From Apostichopus japonicus (taxonomy: Eukaryota > Echinodermata > Holothuroidea > Aspidochirotida > Stichopodidae), in NCBI RefSeq assembly GCF_037975245.1, contig NC_092582.1, positions 26,538,077-26,602,076 on the forward strand: a DNA stretch of 64,000 bases, read 5' to 3'. Position numbers and translations under genes: made by a program. Each line of letters begins with the position of its first letter. Within the stretch, counting starts at the first letter, position 1. Of the stretch, positions 1-11,088 are shown in pieces. The notes beneath the pieces are model-generated. The model was not told where the DNA came from, ran no database searches, and saw only the letters and a program-made list of their open reading frames with translations.

Positions 1-440
1 TCCTAGCTGAGAAGACTGCAAAATCTCCCTCTTTAATCTCACAGCCATACCTGTACTCTGCATAACATCTACTGTACAATATAAACTGTGACAAATTGAT
101 GATCTTACTAGACTAGAAGGATCTCTTGTCCTAGCTGAGAAGACTCCAAACTCTCCCTCTTTAAACTCACGGCCATACCTGTACTCTGCATATATATAAC
201 ATCTACTGTACAATATAAAATGAGACAAATTGTTGATCTTACTAGACTAGAAGGATCTCTTGTCCTAGCTGAGAAGACTGCAAAATCTCCCTCTTTAAAC
301 TCACAGCCATACATGTACTCTGCCAAACATCTACTGTACAATATAAACTGTGACAAATTGATGATCTTACTAGACTAGAAGGATCTCTTGTCCTAGCTGA
401 GAAGACTCCAAACTCTCCCTCTTTAAACTCACGACCATAC
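1..440. repeat. Tandem repeat, 128-134 bp unit
   Basis: Copies starting with TCCTAGCTGAGAAGACT begin at 1, 129, 263 and 391, giving about 3.4 units. The array may extend past the left edge. The second unit carries a small insertion (TATATA), which accounts for its 134-bp length. Confidence 0.9.
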
Positions 441-788
441 TCTGATTGATGCTTACAGCAGGATTCATCAAAATTGTAAACCTGAAATGAAAATGAACAT
501 TTCTTATTACAATCAATTCTGTTTCCAATTCCTGCAAATCTTTATTAAAAGAGCCTTAATGCTGCGGAAAATCAAGACAACCATGAAGCTTACAAAAATC
601 TTAAAATTATTGTTGAAACTTTGCAACTCCACTATTTGGAATCAATGTGACACTCCTGGCCTGTATTGCATCTATTCAGCTCATGTCTGTAGGTGAACAT
701 GAACAACACTACTCCTGGTGAATGTTGGGTAATAATAATGTATCTAATGCCAATACAACACCATGCTGTCACTACCTGTTAGATACAT
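441..788. other. No gene recognised
   Basis: AT-rich spacer between two tandem arrays. Short open frames are present but none has splice context or a recognisable product. Confidence 0.5.
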
Positions 789-2800
789 CACCTGCAGTAC
801 ATGGTACTATTTCACTGCATGGGAACACTATTCACATAGCCAACACAAGTAACACTCGCACTATGGGACATAGTACCTGAAGTACATGGTACTGTTTCAC
901 TGTATAGGAAAACTATTCACATAGCCAACACACGCGTAACACTGACACTATGGGACATAGTACCTGCAGTACATGGTACTGTTTCACTGCATGGGAATAC
1001 TATTCACATAGCCAACACACGCGTAACACTGACACTATGGGACATACCTGTAGTACCTGCAGTACATGGTACTGTTTCACTGCATGGGAATACTATTCAC
1101 ATAGCCAACACACAAGTAACACTGACACTATGGGACATAGTACCTGCAATACATGGTACTGTTTCACTGCATGGGAATACTATTCACATAGCCAACACAC
1201 GCGTAACACTGACACTATGGGACATAGTACCTGCAGTACATGGTACTGTTTCACTGCATGGGAATACTATTCACATAGCCAACACACAAACAACACTCAC
1301 AATATGGGACATACTGTAGTACCTGCAGTACATGGTACTGTTTCACTGCATGGGAATACTATTCACATAGCCAACACAAGTAACACTGACACTATTGGAC
1401 ATAGTACCTGCAATGGTACTGTTTCACTGCATGGGAATACTATTCACATAGCCAACACACAAACAACACTCACAATATGGGACATACTGTAGTACCTGCA
1501 GTACATGGTACTGTTTCACTGCATGGGAATACTATTCACATAGCCAACACAAGTAACACTGACACTATTGGACATACCTGTAGTACCTGCAGTACATGGT
1601 ACTGTTTCACTGCATGGGAATACTATTCACATAGCCAACACACAAGTAACACTGACACTATGGGACATAGTACCTGCAATACATGGTACTGTTTCACTGC
1701 ATGGGAATACTATTCACATAGCCAACACACAAACAACACTCACAATATGGGACATACTGTAGTACCTGCAGTACATGGTACTGTTTCACTGCATGGGAAT
1801 ACTATTCACATAGCCAACACAAGTAACACTGACACTATTGGACATAGTACCTGCAATGGTACTGTTTCACTGCATGGGAATACTATTCACATAGCCAACA
1901 CAAGTAACACTCGAACTATGGGACATAGTACCTGCAGTACATGGTACTGTTTCACTGCATGGGAATACTATTCACATAGCCAACACACAAGTAACACTCG
2001 CACTATGGGACATAGTACCTGCAGTACATGATACTGTTTTACTGCATGGGAATACTATTCACATAGCCAACACACAAGTAACACTCACACTATGGGACAT
2101 AGTACCTGCAGTACATGGTACTGTTTCACTACATGGGAATACTATTCACATAGCCAACACAAGTAACACTGACACTATGGGACATAGTACCTGCAGTACA
2201 TGGTACTGTTTCACTGCATGGGAATACTATTCACATAGCCAACACACAAGTAACACTTGCACTATGGGACATAGTACCTGCAGTACATGGTACTGTTTCA
2301 CTGTATAGGAAAACTTCACATAGCCAACACACGCATAACACTGACACTATGGGACATAGTACCTGCAGTACATGGTACTGTTTCACTGCATGGGAATACT
2401 ATTCACATAGCCAACACACAAGTAACACTGACACTATGGGACATAGTACCTGCAATACATGGTACTGTTTCACTGCATCGGAATACTATTCACATAGCCA
2501 ACACACAAGCAACACTCACAATATGGGACATAGTACCTGCAGTACATGGTACTGTTTCACTGCATGGGAATACTTTTCACATAGACAACACACAAGTAAA
2601 ACTCGCACTATGGTACATAGTACCTGCAGTACATGGTACTGTTTCACTGCATGGGAATACTATTCACATAGCCAACACAAGTTACACTGACACTATGGGA
2701 CATAGTACCTGCAGTACATGGTACTGTTTCACTGCATGGGAATACTATTCACATAGCCTACATGGTAAGCACAAGTAACACTCACACTATGTTTCACTGC
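789..2800. repeat. Satellite-like array, 87 bp unit, about 23 copies
   Basis: Each unit contains ACATGGTACTGTTTCACTGC and ATTCACATAGCCAACACA. The period is 87 bp (29 x 3), so two forward frames stay open for 100-180 codons as exact 29-residue repeats. That is expected from the period and is not evidence of coding. Each unit holds the dyad AGTACC-(10 nt)-GGTACT, able to form a six-base-pair hairpin. Some copies carry short insertions or lose a few bases. The array degenerates after about 2760. Confidence 0.95.
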
Positions 2801-3156
2801 AAGAGAACACTGAAGCACATTGCTTATGTGGTCAATACAAACACAATTACCTGATGACACCATTTCATTAACAACTATTAAAGTTGTAGGTGGGGGGAGG
2901 GGGGGTGTGGTAGGGGAGGTGGTTCATATTTTTTGTTGCTAATTATGAGTATTATTTTGTCTGCTTTCTTTGGGAGAGCTCTTGCTTCGAGCCCATTTTA
3001 AGAGTACTTCCTTTGGTGACATTTGAGTTTTCATTTCCTGAAGACGGAATTATCTGTCATTATGTTAAATATTTTGTTGTGAAAAAAACAAATAAATGAA
3101 GTAGAATGAATGAAAACTTTGGAATACAAGTACTGTAAAACACAAGACAAGATTAC
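2801..3156. other. Spacer; probably intron of the minus-strand gene
   Basis: Contains a G-rich tract at about 2888-2925. It lies downstream, in the minus sense, of the splice donor at 3156. I find no convincing next exon here or beneath the 87-bp array. Confidence 0.4.
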
Positions 3157-3344
3157 CTTAATTGTGACAGCAACTTCTTCCTTGGAATGCTTGTCGATAC
3201 CTCTGACCTTAACTTGAAATGGGTTCCTGCTTGAGCATAGAAATTCATCAAAAGAGGAAAATGGCTGATTTGAAACCGAAATTCTCAACTCCACTTCCTC
3301 AAGGAGAGTGTGCAGATCTCCAGCAGTTGGCATGATGGAAGATA
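3157..3344 (-). CDS. First coding exon of an unrecognised gene (partial)
   Basis: Read on the minus strand, a splice acceptor (pyrimidine-containing tract then AACAG) ends at 3345 and the exon starts at 3344. An ATG at 3333-3331 opens 59 codons in phase 0, ending in an AAG|GTAATC donor after 3157. The peptide begins MPTAGDLHTLLEEVEL and ends HSKEEVAVTIK. Its first third has a helix-like pattern of hydrophobic and acidic residues and its last third a strand-like one. There is no signal peptide or membrane segment. I do not recognise the family. Good acceptor and donor consensus on either side of a protein-like frame is the evidence that it is real. The open frame continues upstream of the acceptor and downstream of the donor, but the sequence there looks intronic. 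The remaining exons should lie at lower coordinates, beyond the 87-bp array or outside the window. A candidate leader exon lies at about 4736. Confidence 0.5.
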
Positions 3345-4735
3345 CTGTTAATAGAAATGAAATAAACATGTCGTACTGTAAAGATCTTCAGTTCTTCCAA
3401 AACAGTTCAGTTGCCATTTTATAGTTCAGCTACCATTCTGGGTTAGGACATTAGAATAAACGCATCTACTGTCCATGGATGGTTAATACAAATGATAACA
3501 ATAATTTCCACATTGACTTAGTGTGGTGTTAGGCTACCATGTGGTTGAAGGTAACAGCAAAACGAAAGTATTCCATTCATGGATATCTTATAACTGCATC
3601 ACAATTTCAGCTAATAAACAGATGGTTAGGCTAGATTACCCTTTTGACTTAGTGTGGTGTTAGGCAACTACTGTATGTGGTTGAAGATAAGGGGCTAATG
3701 CGAACCCAGTAGTAGTAGAAACTGTTTAAGAGCTAAATTGGTTATTCTGATCCAATAGAGGTGGAGAGCAAATATAAGCAGTGGCGGCAGTGCGATGTAA
3801 GGAGTGATGTTAATTATATATATATGTAAAGTTATGTTATTAACAAGTTAATAAAAGAAACAAAAGCAAATTGAAATTATGGAGGAAGGTTTAATACCTT
3901 ATATCTTACACCTACGTATTTGAACATGAAAACATTGTCAGTGGGGAATATAATTAACTTATTAAAGCATCCAATATGTAAATTCTTGAAAATCGCGATA
4001 CACGAGGGTAAGCATTAACAATGTTTTTCTGGGTACCCAGATACCCGACGAGTCACGGCTATGGGTACAGTACCCGGTTCCCGATTTTTGGACCTGTTTA
4101 AACTCTAATCATTTCAATGTTGCCAAATCAGTTCAGTTAGCCATTCTGTTCCTCAAAAAACAAAGCTTATTTCCACTGAGATAAACATTGTTTGCCGAAA
4201 ACACCATTTTTTCTCAGCGGAAAGTACATTGTGCAGAGAATAACAGTATCCTGCCCTACAATAGGCTACATGCGGTATGGCCTCGCTAGAGGCACCCATA
4301 GTGTGGGTGCCATAATTAATATGCCTTGTGATAGGGTCAGCCAAATATACTGTAAGAGCCTAACTTAGACTGGCCTTTAGGGATTGTCTTACTTACAATA
4401 TCATAAGTGAGAGATAGCTTAGGCCTAACTGTTACTGTTAGTAGGCCCTAGACCTAACAATTCCACCTTTCAGCATGGTCCGTAGGATAGCTTTTACTTA
4501 CTTAGGCTTGGTCTAAGCTAACTTCTAAGGCTTTGCACGAGCAAATTTCTTGAAAAATGATAGGTTAGTCATATTAGCATTTACCGTTGTTCCAACTTTC
4601 TACATCTGCTGGTAGACTATTCTACAGCCTACATGCATTTTACTGGTAGTTGTTGTACGTAATATACAGCCAAAAACGAGTATTTGCTTCAACCTAGCAA
4701 TGACCGTAGCGTAATAACAATAATAAATGGCTTAC
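3345..4735 (-). other. Candidate intron 1 of the unrecognised gene
   Basis: Bounded by a donor CAG|GTAAGC at 4736/4735 and the acceptor at 3345. It contains a diverged direct repeat (GACTTAGTGTGGTGTTAGGC near 3515 and 3636) and otherwise nothing I recognise. Confidence 0.4.
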
Positions 4736-4800
4736 CTGTACAGTGTGTTCAATTGCTAGCTCTCGCTGCTATTCAGACGGTAATCAGGCTCTTGATGGTT
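4736..4800 (-). other. Candidate non-coding leader exon (5' limit unknown)
   Basis: The minus strand reads ACACACTGTACAG|GTAAGC, a consensus donor ending the exon at 4736. No ATG-initiated frame is needed here because the first ATG of the next exon starts the protein. The upstream boundary given is arbitrary, as I cannot place the transcription start. Confidence 0.35.
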
Positions 4801-4941
4801 GGACATAGACCTATGTATAGTTAGGGGAAACTAGAGACCCAGGTTATAGTAGGAGTCGCTAGGGGAAACAGCCTGATCGAGCCGTGTACTGTATGGCAAG
4901 CCAATTGAAATGCCCAATAATTAGATATTAAATATTAGGCC

Positions 4942-5206
4942 GTGGCTATTCTTACAACTAGTTGTAACAATTATTTATAAACTATTCTTACGACATCGGC
5001 GAATTCATGCGAATTCAAAGTAAATAAAGCAACTGCGCATGAAGTAGGGGTAACCCTAACCCTAACTCTAACCCTCAATCCAACCCTAACCCTAACCGGA
5101 AATTATTGTTACTCCTGGTTGTAAAAATAGTAATTCTAGTCGTAAAAATAGCAACTGCGCATGCGCAAAAGGGAATTATTGTTACAACTAGTCGTAAGAA
5201 TAGCCA
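4942..5206. mobile_element. MITE-like fold-back element with telomere-like core
   Basis: Terminal inverted repeats of about 30 bp: the left end reads GTGGCTATTCTTACAACTAG and the reverse complement of the right end reads GTGGCTATTCTTACGACTAG, both continuing TTGTAACAAT. The element is about 265 bp. Inside, AGCAACTGCGCATG occurs twice in direct orientation, and 5049-5096 holds degenerate CCCTAA telomere-type hexamers. I found no clear target-site duplication, so the superfamily is undetermined. It lies upstream of the candidate leader exon at 4736. Confidence 0.7.
5049..5096. repeat. Interstitial telomere-like CCCTAA tract
   Basis: About eight hexamers, some degenerate (CTCTAA, CCTCAA, TCCAA), in the middle of the fold-back element. 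CCCTAA/TTAGGG is the usual metazoan telomere unit, but its position inside an inverted-repeat element points to carriage by that element rather than a chromosome-fusion scar. Confidence 0.8.
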
Positions 5207-6860
5207 CTTTGTAAATATTATCGTTCGATAAACCTGGATTTCGACTGGTAAAGCTGTGATTAGTAGAAAATCTAGTTTTATCAGCCTATGTTTATCAACT
5301 CATGAAACCTGATTATCGAAATAGGCTATATTAGCGCGAGATTAATTAAAAGCTACTTTACCTTCGAAAATTTGAAACGTCCGAGTTTGTCCAATTTGCA
5401 GTAACAATACCAATATGCAACGAAAAATAGGAGATTCAGTAAGCATATGTCATTATTTCACCTAGATTTGCAAAGCAGGCGACTATATTACCAACTACTA
5501 ATTAGTTGTCGTAGGCCCAGGAACATAGCATTGAGGCCCCTTTGGAGACCTCCTGTTAAGTCCTATCCTAGCATTTGCATATGTACCTCTTAGACCACTC
5601 ATATTGGTTTCTAGAAGAGCATTTCTTATTACAACCGTAATGCTCAAAAGGACAAACATGAATATTGACAGAGAATGGAAGGCCAATTTGAAAACTACGA
5701 CATGGGGAAGTTTCCAATACTGGGCGGCTGCCCCATATCTGCAATGGTTGAACTATACTACTTGTTAACCTTGAGATTAAATGTTCAGCTCATCCAAGCA
5801 ACATACTTTCACTAATACTGACAAGAACTAACCTGAAAGGAGATTGCATAATCATTACTATGCTTACAAGGTAAATTTATGAATCATTTATGGTGAAAAA
5901 TCTATAGAAGGCTTCCGAGTTTTGGCCTTTGTACTGGATGTTGTACTAGCGGGATCGTTGTTAATTATAGACGTACAGTACTTTTGCAAAAGGCTCCTCT
6001 TTACGTGAGTTTTCCAATCATATCCATCCTGATACTTCCGATGGAGACAGACATAAATCCCTAAATTTATACAATTAAATATCAATGTTAATGGCGCAAG
6101 GGAGTTAAGTGGTGGGTTTTGGATATCCCAGAAGAAGAATCGCAATTTTGTAGATACCATGGAGGCAAGACAGGTCATTTTGTAAATCTGCATATTTATA
6201 TCCAAATATTAATCGTGAACTTTCGATGGTTTAATATATCACTTCAAACACCAACATTTTTCGACTCATTTGCCAGATTTCTTGGTATATTTTTTCCCCT
6301 CTTGATAAAGAACAGTAGAAAACATTTCAGAACATTCCGGTAAAAATTCGATTATTTCATCCAAAATTTCATCAAGTTTTAAGGAATATTGAAAGAAAAT
6401 CAGACTTTTATGTCGAAAGTTTGAAAATGTTTTGGAAAATTTAACACCGGATTACAGTGTACATCAAAAGGGAATTTGGTATTTTGCTATTGTTTCTATA
6501 AAGGATTAAGTCTTGATCGTATACCCTTTGTATAGAATGCATCGGGTTGGGGTGGGGGGGGGGGGTGGTACGGTTAACAACATTTTGTTGTCATTGAATG
6601 AATTCTTTAACTCATTTTAATAATTAATATTTTTGATTTACAAATATCATTAATAAGTTACCGATATCTCAATAATCAACTCGACAGGTTTACGGAATCG
6701 CATATAGGCCATTAATTTAATTCATGACTGACCCTGAATAGAGGGGATCGAGTGTGAATCCAGAAAGAGAAGAGGAAGGGAACTGATGTCATTAATCAGT
6801 TTTGTCCAATGTTTTGTCACAGTGCCAGATAAAAACCTCCATTTTGACTTTGACGTTAAC
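5207..6860. other. No gene recognised
   Basis: AT-rich sequence with short chance frames and a poly(G) run at about 6549-6566. Several frames here begin at TTG rather than ATG and have no splice support. Confidence 0.5.
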
Positions 6861-6926
6861 CAGGGGCGGATGCAGGATTTTTGACGGGGGGGGGGGGGTC
6901 TGACTGGTCCAGCCGCGCCTGATCGA

Positions 6927-7045
6927 AAGACTATCTAAGCGGAGCGCCACCATCGGTTGGCGCGGATCGTACCGGAAAATTTTTGGCTTTACAACCCCCC
7001 CCCCCCCCCAGATGGCCGGAAACGGCACTTCCCGAGTATTCTAAG
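6927..7045. repeat. Dispersed repeat core, copy 1
   Basis: Contains GCGGAGCGCCACCATCGG followed by TTGGCGCGGA and AGATGGCCGGAAACGGC. The same core is inverted at 14200-14320 and partly present at 55088-55160. It appears to be internal sequence of a family of short hAT-like elements. Confidence 0.8.
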
Positions 7046-7433
7046 CTACATGTACCTAGCCTGAAAATATGGATCTCATGTCTGCAATTTCTCAATTGAT
7101 GAGAAAAAAACAATCTATGAAATATGGTAATACATATCAGATGAGTTGAGATGATACAAAAATCATAATGCCTTTAGCCACCAATCCCCCTCCCGTTCCG
7201 TCACCACTGTTTGATGCAGGGCCGGATCCAGGATTCTAGAATGGTGAGGGGTTTGTCCTCCAGTGATCCTAGGGTCTAAGGGGAGTGGGTTTCCCTCTAT
7301 CCATTGTGAAATTCTTGGATATTTATTTTTAAGTACAACAGGGAACCCCTTCAATTTAGCCATTCAAAGCACCTACAAAAACTCACTCGAAATGTATCTG
7401 CCTCAGTACGAGTAAGCTAGTTTTATTGATGAT

Positions 7434-7796
7434 CTAGTCATGGTAGATTGGAGAAAACAAACGCCGTGGATGTTTCTCAATGAACTTTCGGACCACTTCG
7501 TCAGTGTCGATAGGAGTGTTATAATACGTGTTCATGAGAACAAGAGCTGTGAGACGTTCCTTGCCCATTGTTGATCGGAGAACAGTTTTATGCCTTCTCA
7601 CAGCAGAAAACGATCTCTCATGAAGAATTCGTAGGCGCATCCTATGCAGCCTACCGCTCTGCCACCTCACCGCCCAAAACAATTCGAACACCACCTCAAT
7701 TTTGAAACTTTTCGGTCTGAAAATTGAGAGTTTTAGGCATTTTTTGCACGTGTAGCACGCGTGCACACTATAGTTCATTTGACGGAAAAGACACAC
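7434..7796 (-). pseudogene. hAT transposase C-terminal (dimerisation) fragment
   Basis: A 120-residue open frame whose residues about 57-114 match the pattern of the hAT family C-terminal dimerisation domain. The signature ERSFSAVRRHKTVLRSTMG is followed by KERLTALVLMN and an acidic-then-basic tail ending KHPRRLF. In intact elements this block closes a transposase of roughly 600-700 residues. Here the catalytic core and zinc finger are missing, and the first 50 or so residues of the frame do not resemble the family. It lies inside inverted repeats with a near-exact 8-bp duplication. The naming rests on motif recognition, not a profile search. Confidence 0.75.
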
Positions 7797-7960
7797 CTGG
7801 CTGACTTGTAAGGATAACCGCCCTTCTAACGTCCTACATGTTTAAAATTGGCGTAAATTTAATTATTTGTTTTCTCTTTTTTTTTCTCTTTTTTTTGGCC
7901 AAGAGCAGGGGGGTCCGGACCCCCTGGACCCCCCCCCCTGGATCCGCGCCTGGTTAACCA

Positions 7961-8525
7961 CATAGGCCTAACAACAAACAACGCAATCCATATTCAACCC
8001 GAGTCCTGTCTTATATAGACACTGTAACCACGTGGTCGGGCCAGTGTTCTAGTAACTCAATTTATCTCGATGTACGTATTTAGGAGCCGGTAGGTATTTC
8101 AGACTTGTGCTGAATGGTTTTGTAACAGGGTCACCGCCGCTACGATTCGGAAAAGCAAAATAAAATAAAATAAAACAGACAGGCAAATAAAGACAGACGG
8201 ATTATTCAACGATTTTGCAAAAATACTGAACTTAGCTCAATACATTGAGCTCCAGGACAAAATAGAAATGTGAACATACCGTATATACCAACAGTGCCAT
8301 GGACGCTTCCTGTATGTCTATACGTAGACCAGGAGAGCTCTAATATATAGGCCTAACTGAACCAAAGCTTAGGCTACCGCATCCAAATATTCTTCTCTTT
8401 GTCCATGCAGACCACATACTGGTAAACAATGGTCGTACAATGAAGAGTAGCGGTGTGGTTGGATTAACGATGAATAGACATGAATTATTCCTTCCTGGTT
8501 GTCATAATGGATATTGCGGCATAAC
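7961..8525. other. No gene recognised
   Basis: Unremarkable sequence with an (AAAAT)n-like stretch at about 8155-8176. Confidence 0.5.
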
Positions 8526-9483
8526 CAGGGGCGCAGTGGGTCTTAAAACCCACCCGGCTAAGCTACACGTATAGGTCGGCCATTATTCATTGAATGGGCT
8601 AGCAATTTTCTTAACAGGCCCATTTTTACACAACCGGCCAGCCAACCGGCCGTCCGGCCCATCGGGGAAAATTTTCTATTGCTGAATGCCCTCAGATGCA
8701 ATTTGATGCGACAAAAGTGTACAAAGGTGTTGTTAATTTACTTCTAAAAAAATGTTTCCCAGGTGTAAATTTCTAAAATATTTATAAAACAAAGGTGGGA
8801 TCATCTTTCTCAAGAAATTTGATTTTTCATAGGTTATAAATTTCTTACAACCAGCCTGTAACTGCAAAATGGTGATAAACTGTAAATCCTCATGCTCATA
8901 CATTTAATGTAAAACCAGAAAACGAAAAGGTTTAGACATCTTTTGACTGTCTACTCTTGATGACCTTTGACCTGACCTTTGTATGGACAGGTATAAGGAT
9001 TACCATGGAACACTTCTTAGTTGCTACTCAGCAGTGGAATTTTCGTTCATGGTGGTTATTACAAGGCATCGCCTTTTTCCTGTCTGCCAGAAATTCCAGT
9101 AAGTAAGGGAATTTGTCTCACGAATGATAGTACGACATGTTAAGAGTGCAAGTAGTAATTCACAGTCGATTATGCAGAATTACAGATGTCCACTCTAGAT
9201 CCTGAAACTAAACTTCAATCTCCTGACCCCACTAGTGGCAAAGTGTTCAATGACACGGTCTGTGTCTGGCAGGCGATCTCTATGTGCTTATCATGAAGCT
9301 ACTCCAAGGCTATAGCTCACGGAAGTGCCGAGCACAACTGCTACTCATGCTAGTCTACCACTGCAATTCCTCTCGATTTTTTAATTTCCAATCGTATGAT
9401 TTAGCGGATGTTCGGAAACACTTTAAGGCTCACCTTGGGGGGCCATGGCCCCCGTTGCCCCCCCCCCCTTGGATCCGTCAGTG
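8526..9483. mobile_element. Possible hAT-like non-autonomous element
   Basis: The left end CAGGGGCGCAGTGGG follows GGCATAAC. The right end, reverse complement CACTGACGGATCCAAGG, precedes GGCATAAT, a 7 of 8 flank match. A poly(C) run lies just inside the right end. The two inverted repeats match only weakly, so the pairing may be chance. Part of the interior (CAGATGCAATTTGATGC near 8695) resembles sequence inside the element at 29.5 kb. Confidence 0.3.
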
Positions 9484-9935
9484 GGCATAATTGATTAATA
9501 TGAAAGGCTGGAATGAAGTGGAATGTTTGAATGAAAAGATTTAAAATAAAGTAATGGGGGGTAGTAAAACATTTGCACTCAAATGAGCATAAATCCTTTC
9601 GTAAACTTGACAATTAACATATCTGACTAATTGTAGATATTGCAAAGTTTGTTCATATTAATAAACTCCTTTCAGCCATCTTATAAAATGCAGCTTTACC
9701 AACTTATGATTTTGTTAATCAAAGTAGACAAACAAAATCAATTCATTCTATAGTAAGGAAAAGAAGAGCCTCGAGGAAGTTTATAGAAGACTCTACATTA
9801 GCACAATGTATTAAATTGAGCCGTGTACCTCTGGATGAGTGGTGACGCAAAGGTAGTGACGGGACAAGGGAGTTGGCAACCAAACGTAATTACACCAGCT
9901 CCTACACCATAAAGGAGATCAGCATGCAGAGATGC

Positions 9936-10058
9936 GATGCATCAGGTATACAGCAGGTGCGCAGCAGGTACGCAGCAGGTGTGCATCAGGTACGCAGCAG
10001 GTGTGCATTAGGTGCACGGCAGGTATGCGACAGGGGTATGCAGCAGGTATACTGCAGC
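9936..10058. repeat. Minisatellite, 11 bp unit
   Basis: About ten copies of a GCAGCAGGTNT-type unit, ending about 20 bp beyond the stop codon of the SLC35G-like gene and therefore probably in its 3' untranslated region. Because the unit is not a multiple of three, a forward frame crossing it is meaningless. Confidence 0.85.
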
Positions 10059-10077
10059 AGAATCCGAGTCCTTTGTT

Positions 10078-11088
10078 CTAACAATCTTCTTCCACTGGAG
10101 CATCAGTCTCATGGGCTTCTTCTTTTTTCTTTCTCACGAACATCATTTCTCGAACCACCACTCCCAGAACGGACAGTAACACCACGACCATCCCGGCACC
10201 ACTAATTAATCCAGGTGCGACGCCAAGAATTATTAGCTCTAAAAATATCGTAAAGGGAACTTGACTGGAATTAATCACAGAAACAAAGTAAGATTGTTTA
10301 GAAGCAGCAAGCGCGAACGATATTAGAGATTGAGCTAAGAAATTAAGCAAACCTATAAGAACTAGTGTAAAACGTACTTGGCCACAGGGTGGCAGCACCC
10401 AATCCTGCATAATACAGCCCGCCAACGCTGGTAAAACAGTACCGCATAGTGAATAATATAATACTATCTTCACTGCGTTTATCCCCATGAATCCCAAAAG
10501 TCGAATAAATATGGAAGTTAGAGCTGATAATAACATCGCAATGACTGCAGCTGCAACTGCAAATAGTTCCATTTTCTTATCCGTGTCGAGTGTCTCTGTG
10601 GGAAACAGAAATGGCGGTTGCGCAATGAGAAATATCCCTAAGATATTGATAACCATTAAACAAACATCGCATATATACAACCTCTCCCTCAGAATAATCC
10701 ATGCAAAGATACCGACAAAGACAGGAGCCCCAAAAACTATCGCATTGACCATTCCGGCCGACATATTGTAGACGGCAAAATATATCAGGCCTATAGCAAC
10801 CGTTCCAAATATGCCTCGTGAAAATAGTAATAAAGTCTCCTTCATCGAGTTGGTAGATATAATTGTTGTTTCCGAAAAGAATGAAACCATCACAGAGAAG
10901 AACCCTTGTAATAGAAATCTTAAGCAGACCACTTCTATCACTGGTAGCGAGTCTTTTAGCAGCTTCACGCAAACGGACTGTCCAGCGAAACACAAACTTG
11001 CCACAAATGCCGCAAAGAGTCCACGATGATCGAATATGCTGGTTTTAAGCCGTTTTATGGCCGGGACTCTCCCGTTGCCTTCCTCCAT
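10078..11088 (-). CDS. SLC35G-like drug/metabolite transporter (EamA family), complete
   Basis: A 336-residue protein in a single coding exon. It shows about ten hydrophobic segments in two repeated halves, the layout of the EamA drug/metabolite transporter superfamily. These fall at roughly residues 24-44, 50-72, 84-105, 111-132, 138-158, 172-195, 203-226, 240-262, 273-293 and 297-317. Order and motifs (SLCFAGQSVCVKL in segment 1, SAGMVNAIVFGAPVFVGIFAW in segment 4, LIAQPPFLF after segment 5) fit the SLC35G group, whose vertebrate member SLC35G1 is a membrane protein of similar length. The tail is charged and acidic. The start is the ATG at 11088-11086, with A at -3 and G at +4. A pyrimidine-rich acceptor TTTTTTCTTAATAG ends at 11116, so the exon begins at 11115 and a leader lies upstream. 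Substrate and compartment cannot be read from sequence. Membership of the superfamily is secure; the G subgroup is somewhat less so. Confidence 0.88.
   Translation of the reverse strand: MEEGNGRVPAIKRLKTSIFDHRGLFAAFVASLCFAGQSVCVKLLKDSLPVIEVVCLRFLLQGFFSVMVSFFSETTIISTNSMKETLLLFSRGIFGTVAIGLIYFAVYNMSAGMVNAIVFGAPVFVGIFAWIILRERLYICDVCLMVINILGIFLIAQPPFLFPTETLDTDKKMELFAVAAAVIAMLLSALTSIFIRLLGFMGINAVKIVLYYSLCGTVLPALAGCIMQDWVLPPCGQVRFTLVLIGLLNFLAQSLISFALAASKQSYFVSVINSSQVPFTIFLELIILGVAPGLISGAGMVVVLLSVLGVVVREMMFVRKKKEEAHETDAPVEEDC

Larger units (their letters stand above)
6861..7952 (-). mobile_element. hAT-like transposon relic, probably composite
   Basis: The left end reads CAGGGGCGGATGCAGG. The reverse complement of the right end reads CAGGCGCGGATCCAGG, both the CAGGG-type termini usual for hAT elements. 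GTTAACCA occurs at 6855-6862 and again at 7953-7960, consistent with the 8-bp hAT duplication if two bases (CA) were lost at the left junction. Poly(G) and poly(C) tracts lie just inside both ends. A further end-like sequence, CAGGGCCGGATCCAGG, starts near 7217, so a second insertion or a rearrangement is nested within. A minus-strand transposase fragment is inside. Confidence 0.7.

Noticed and set aside
950..2778. Plus-strand repeat proteins of 113-184 codons
   Set aside because: Produced by the 87-bp (29-codon) period, open in two frames, with no start context or splice sites. Kept only as a low-interest question.
5498..5686. 62-codon minus frame with a hydrophobic start
   Set aside because: The first codon is TTG, and the internal ATG gives a short product with no support.
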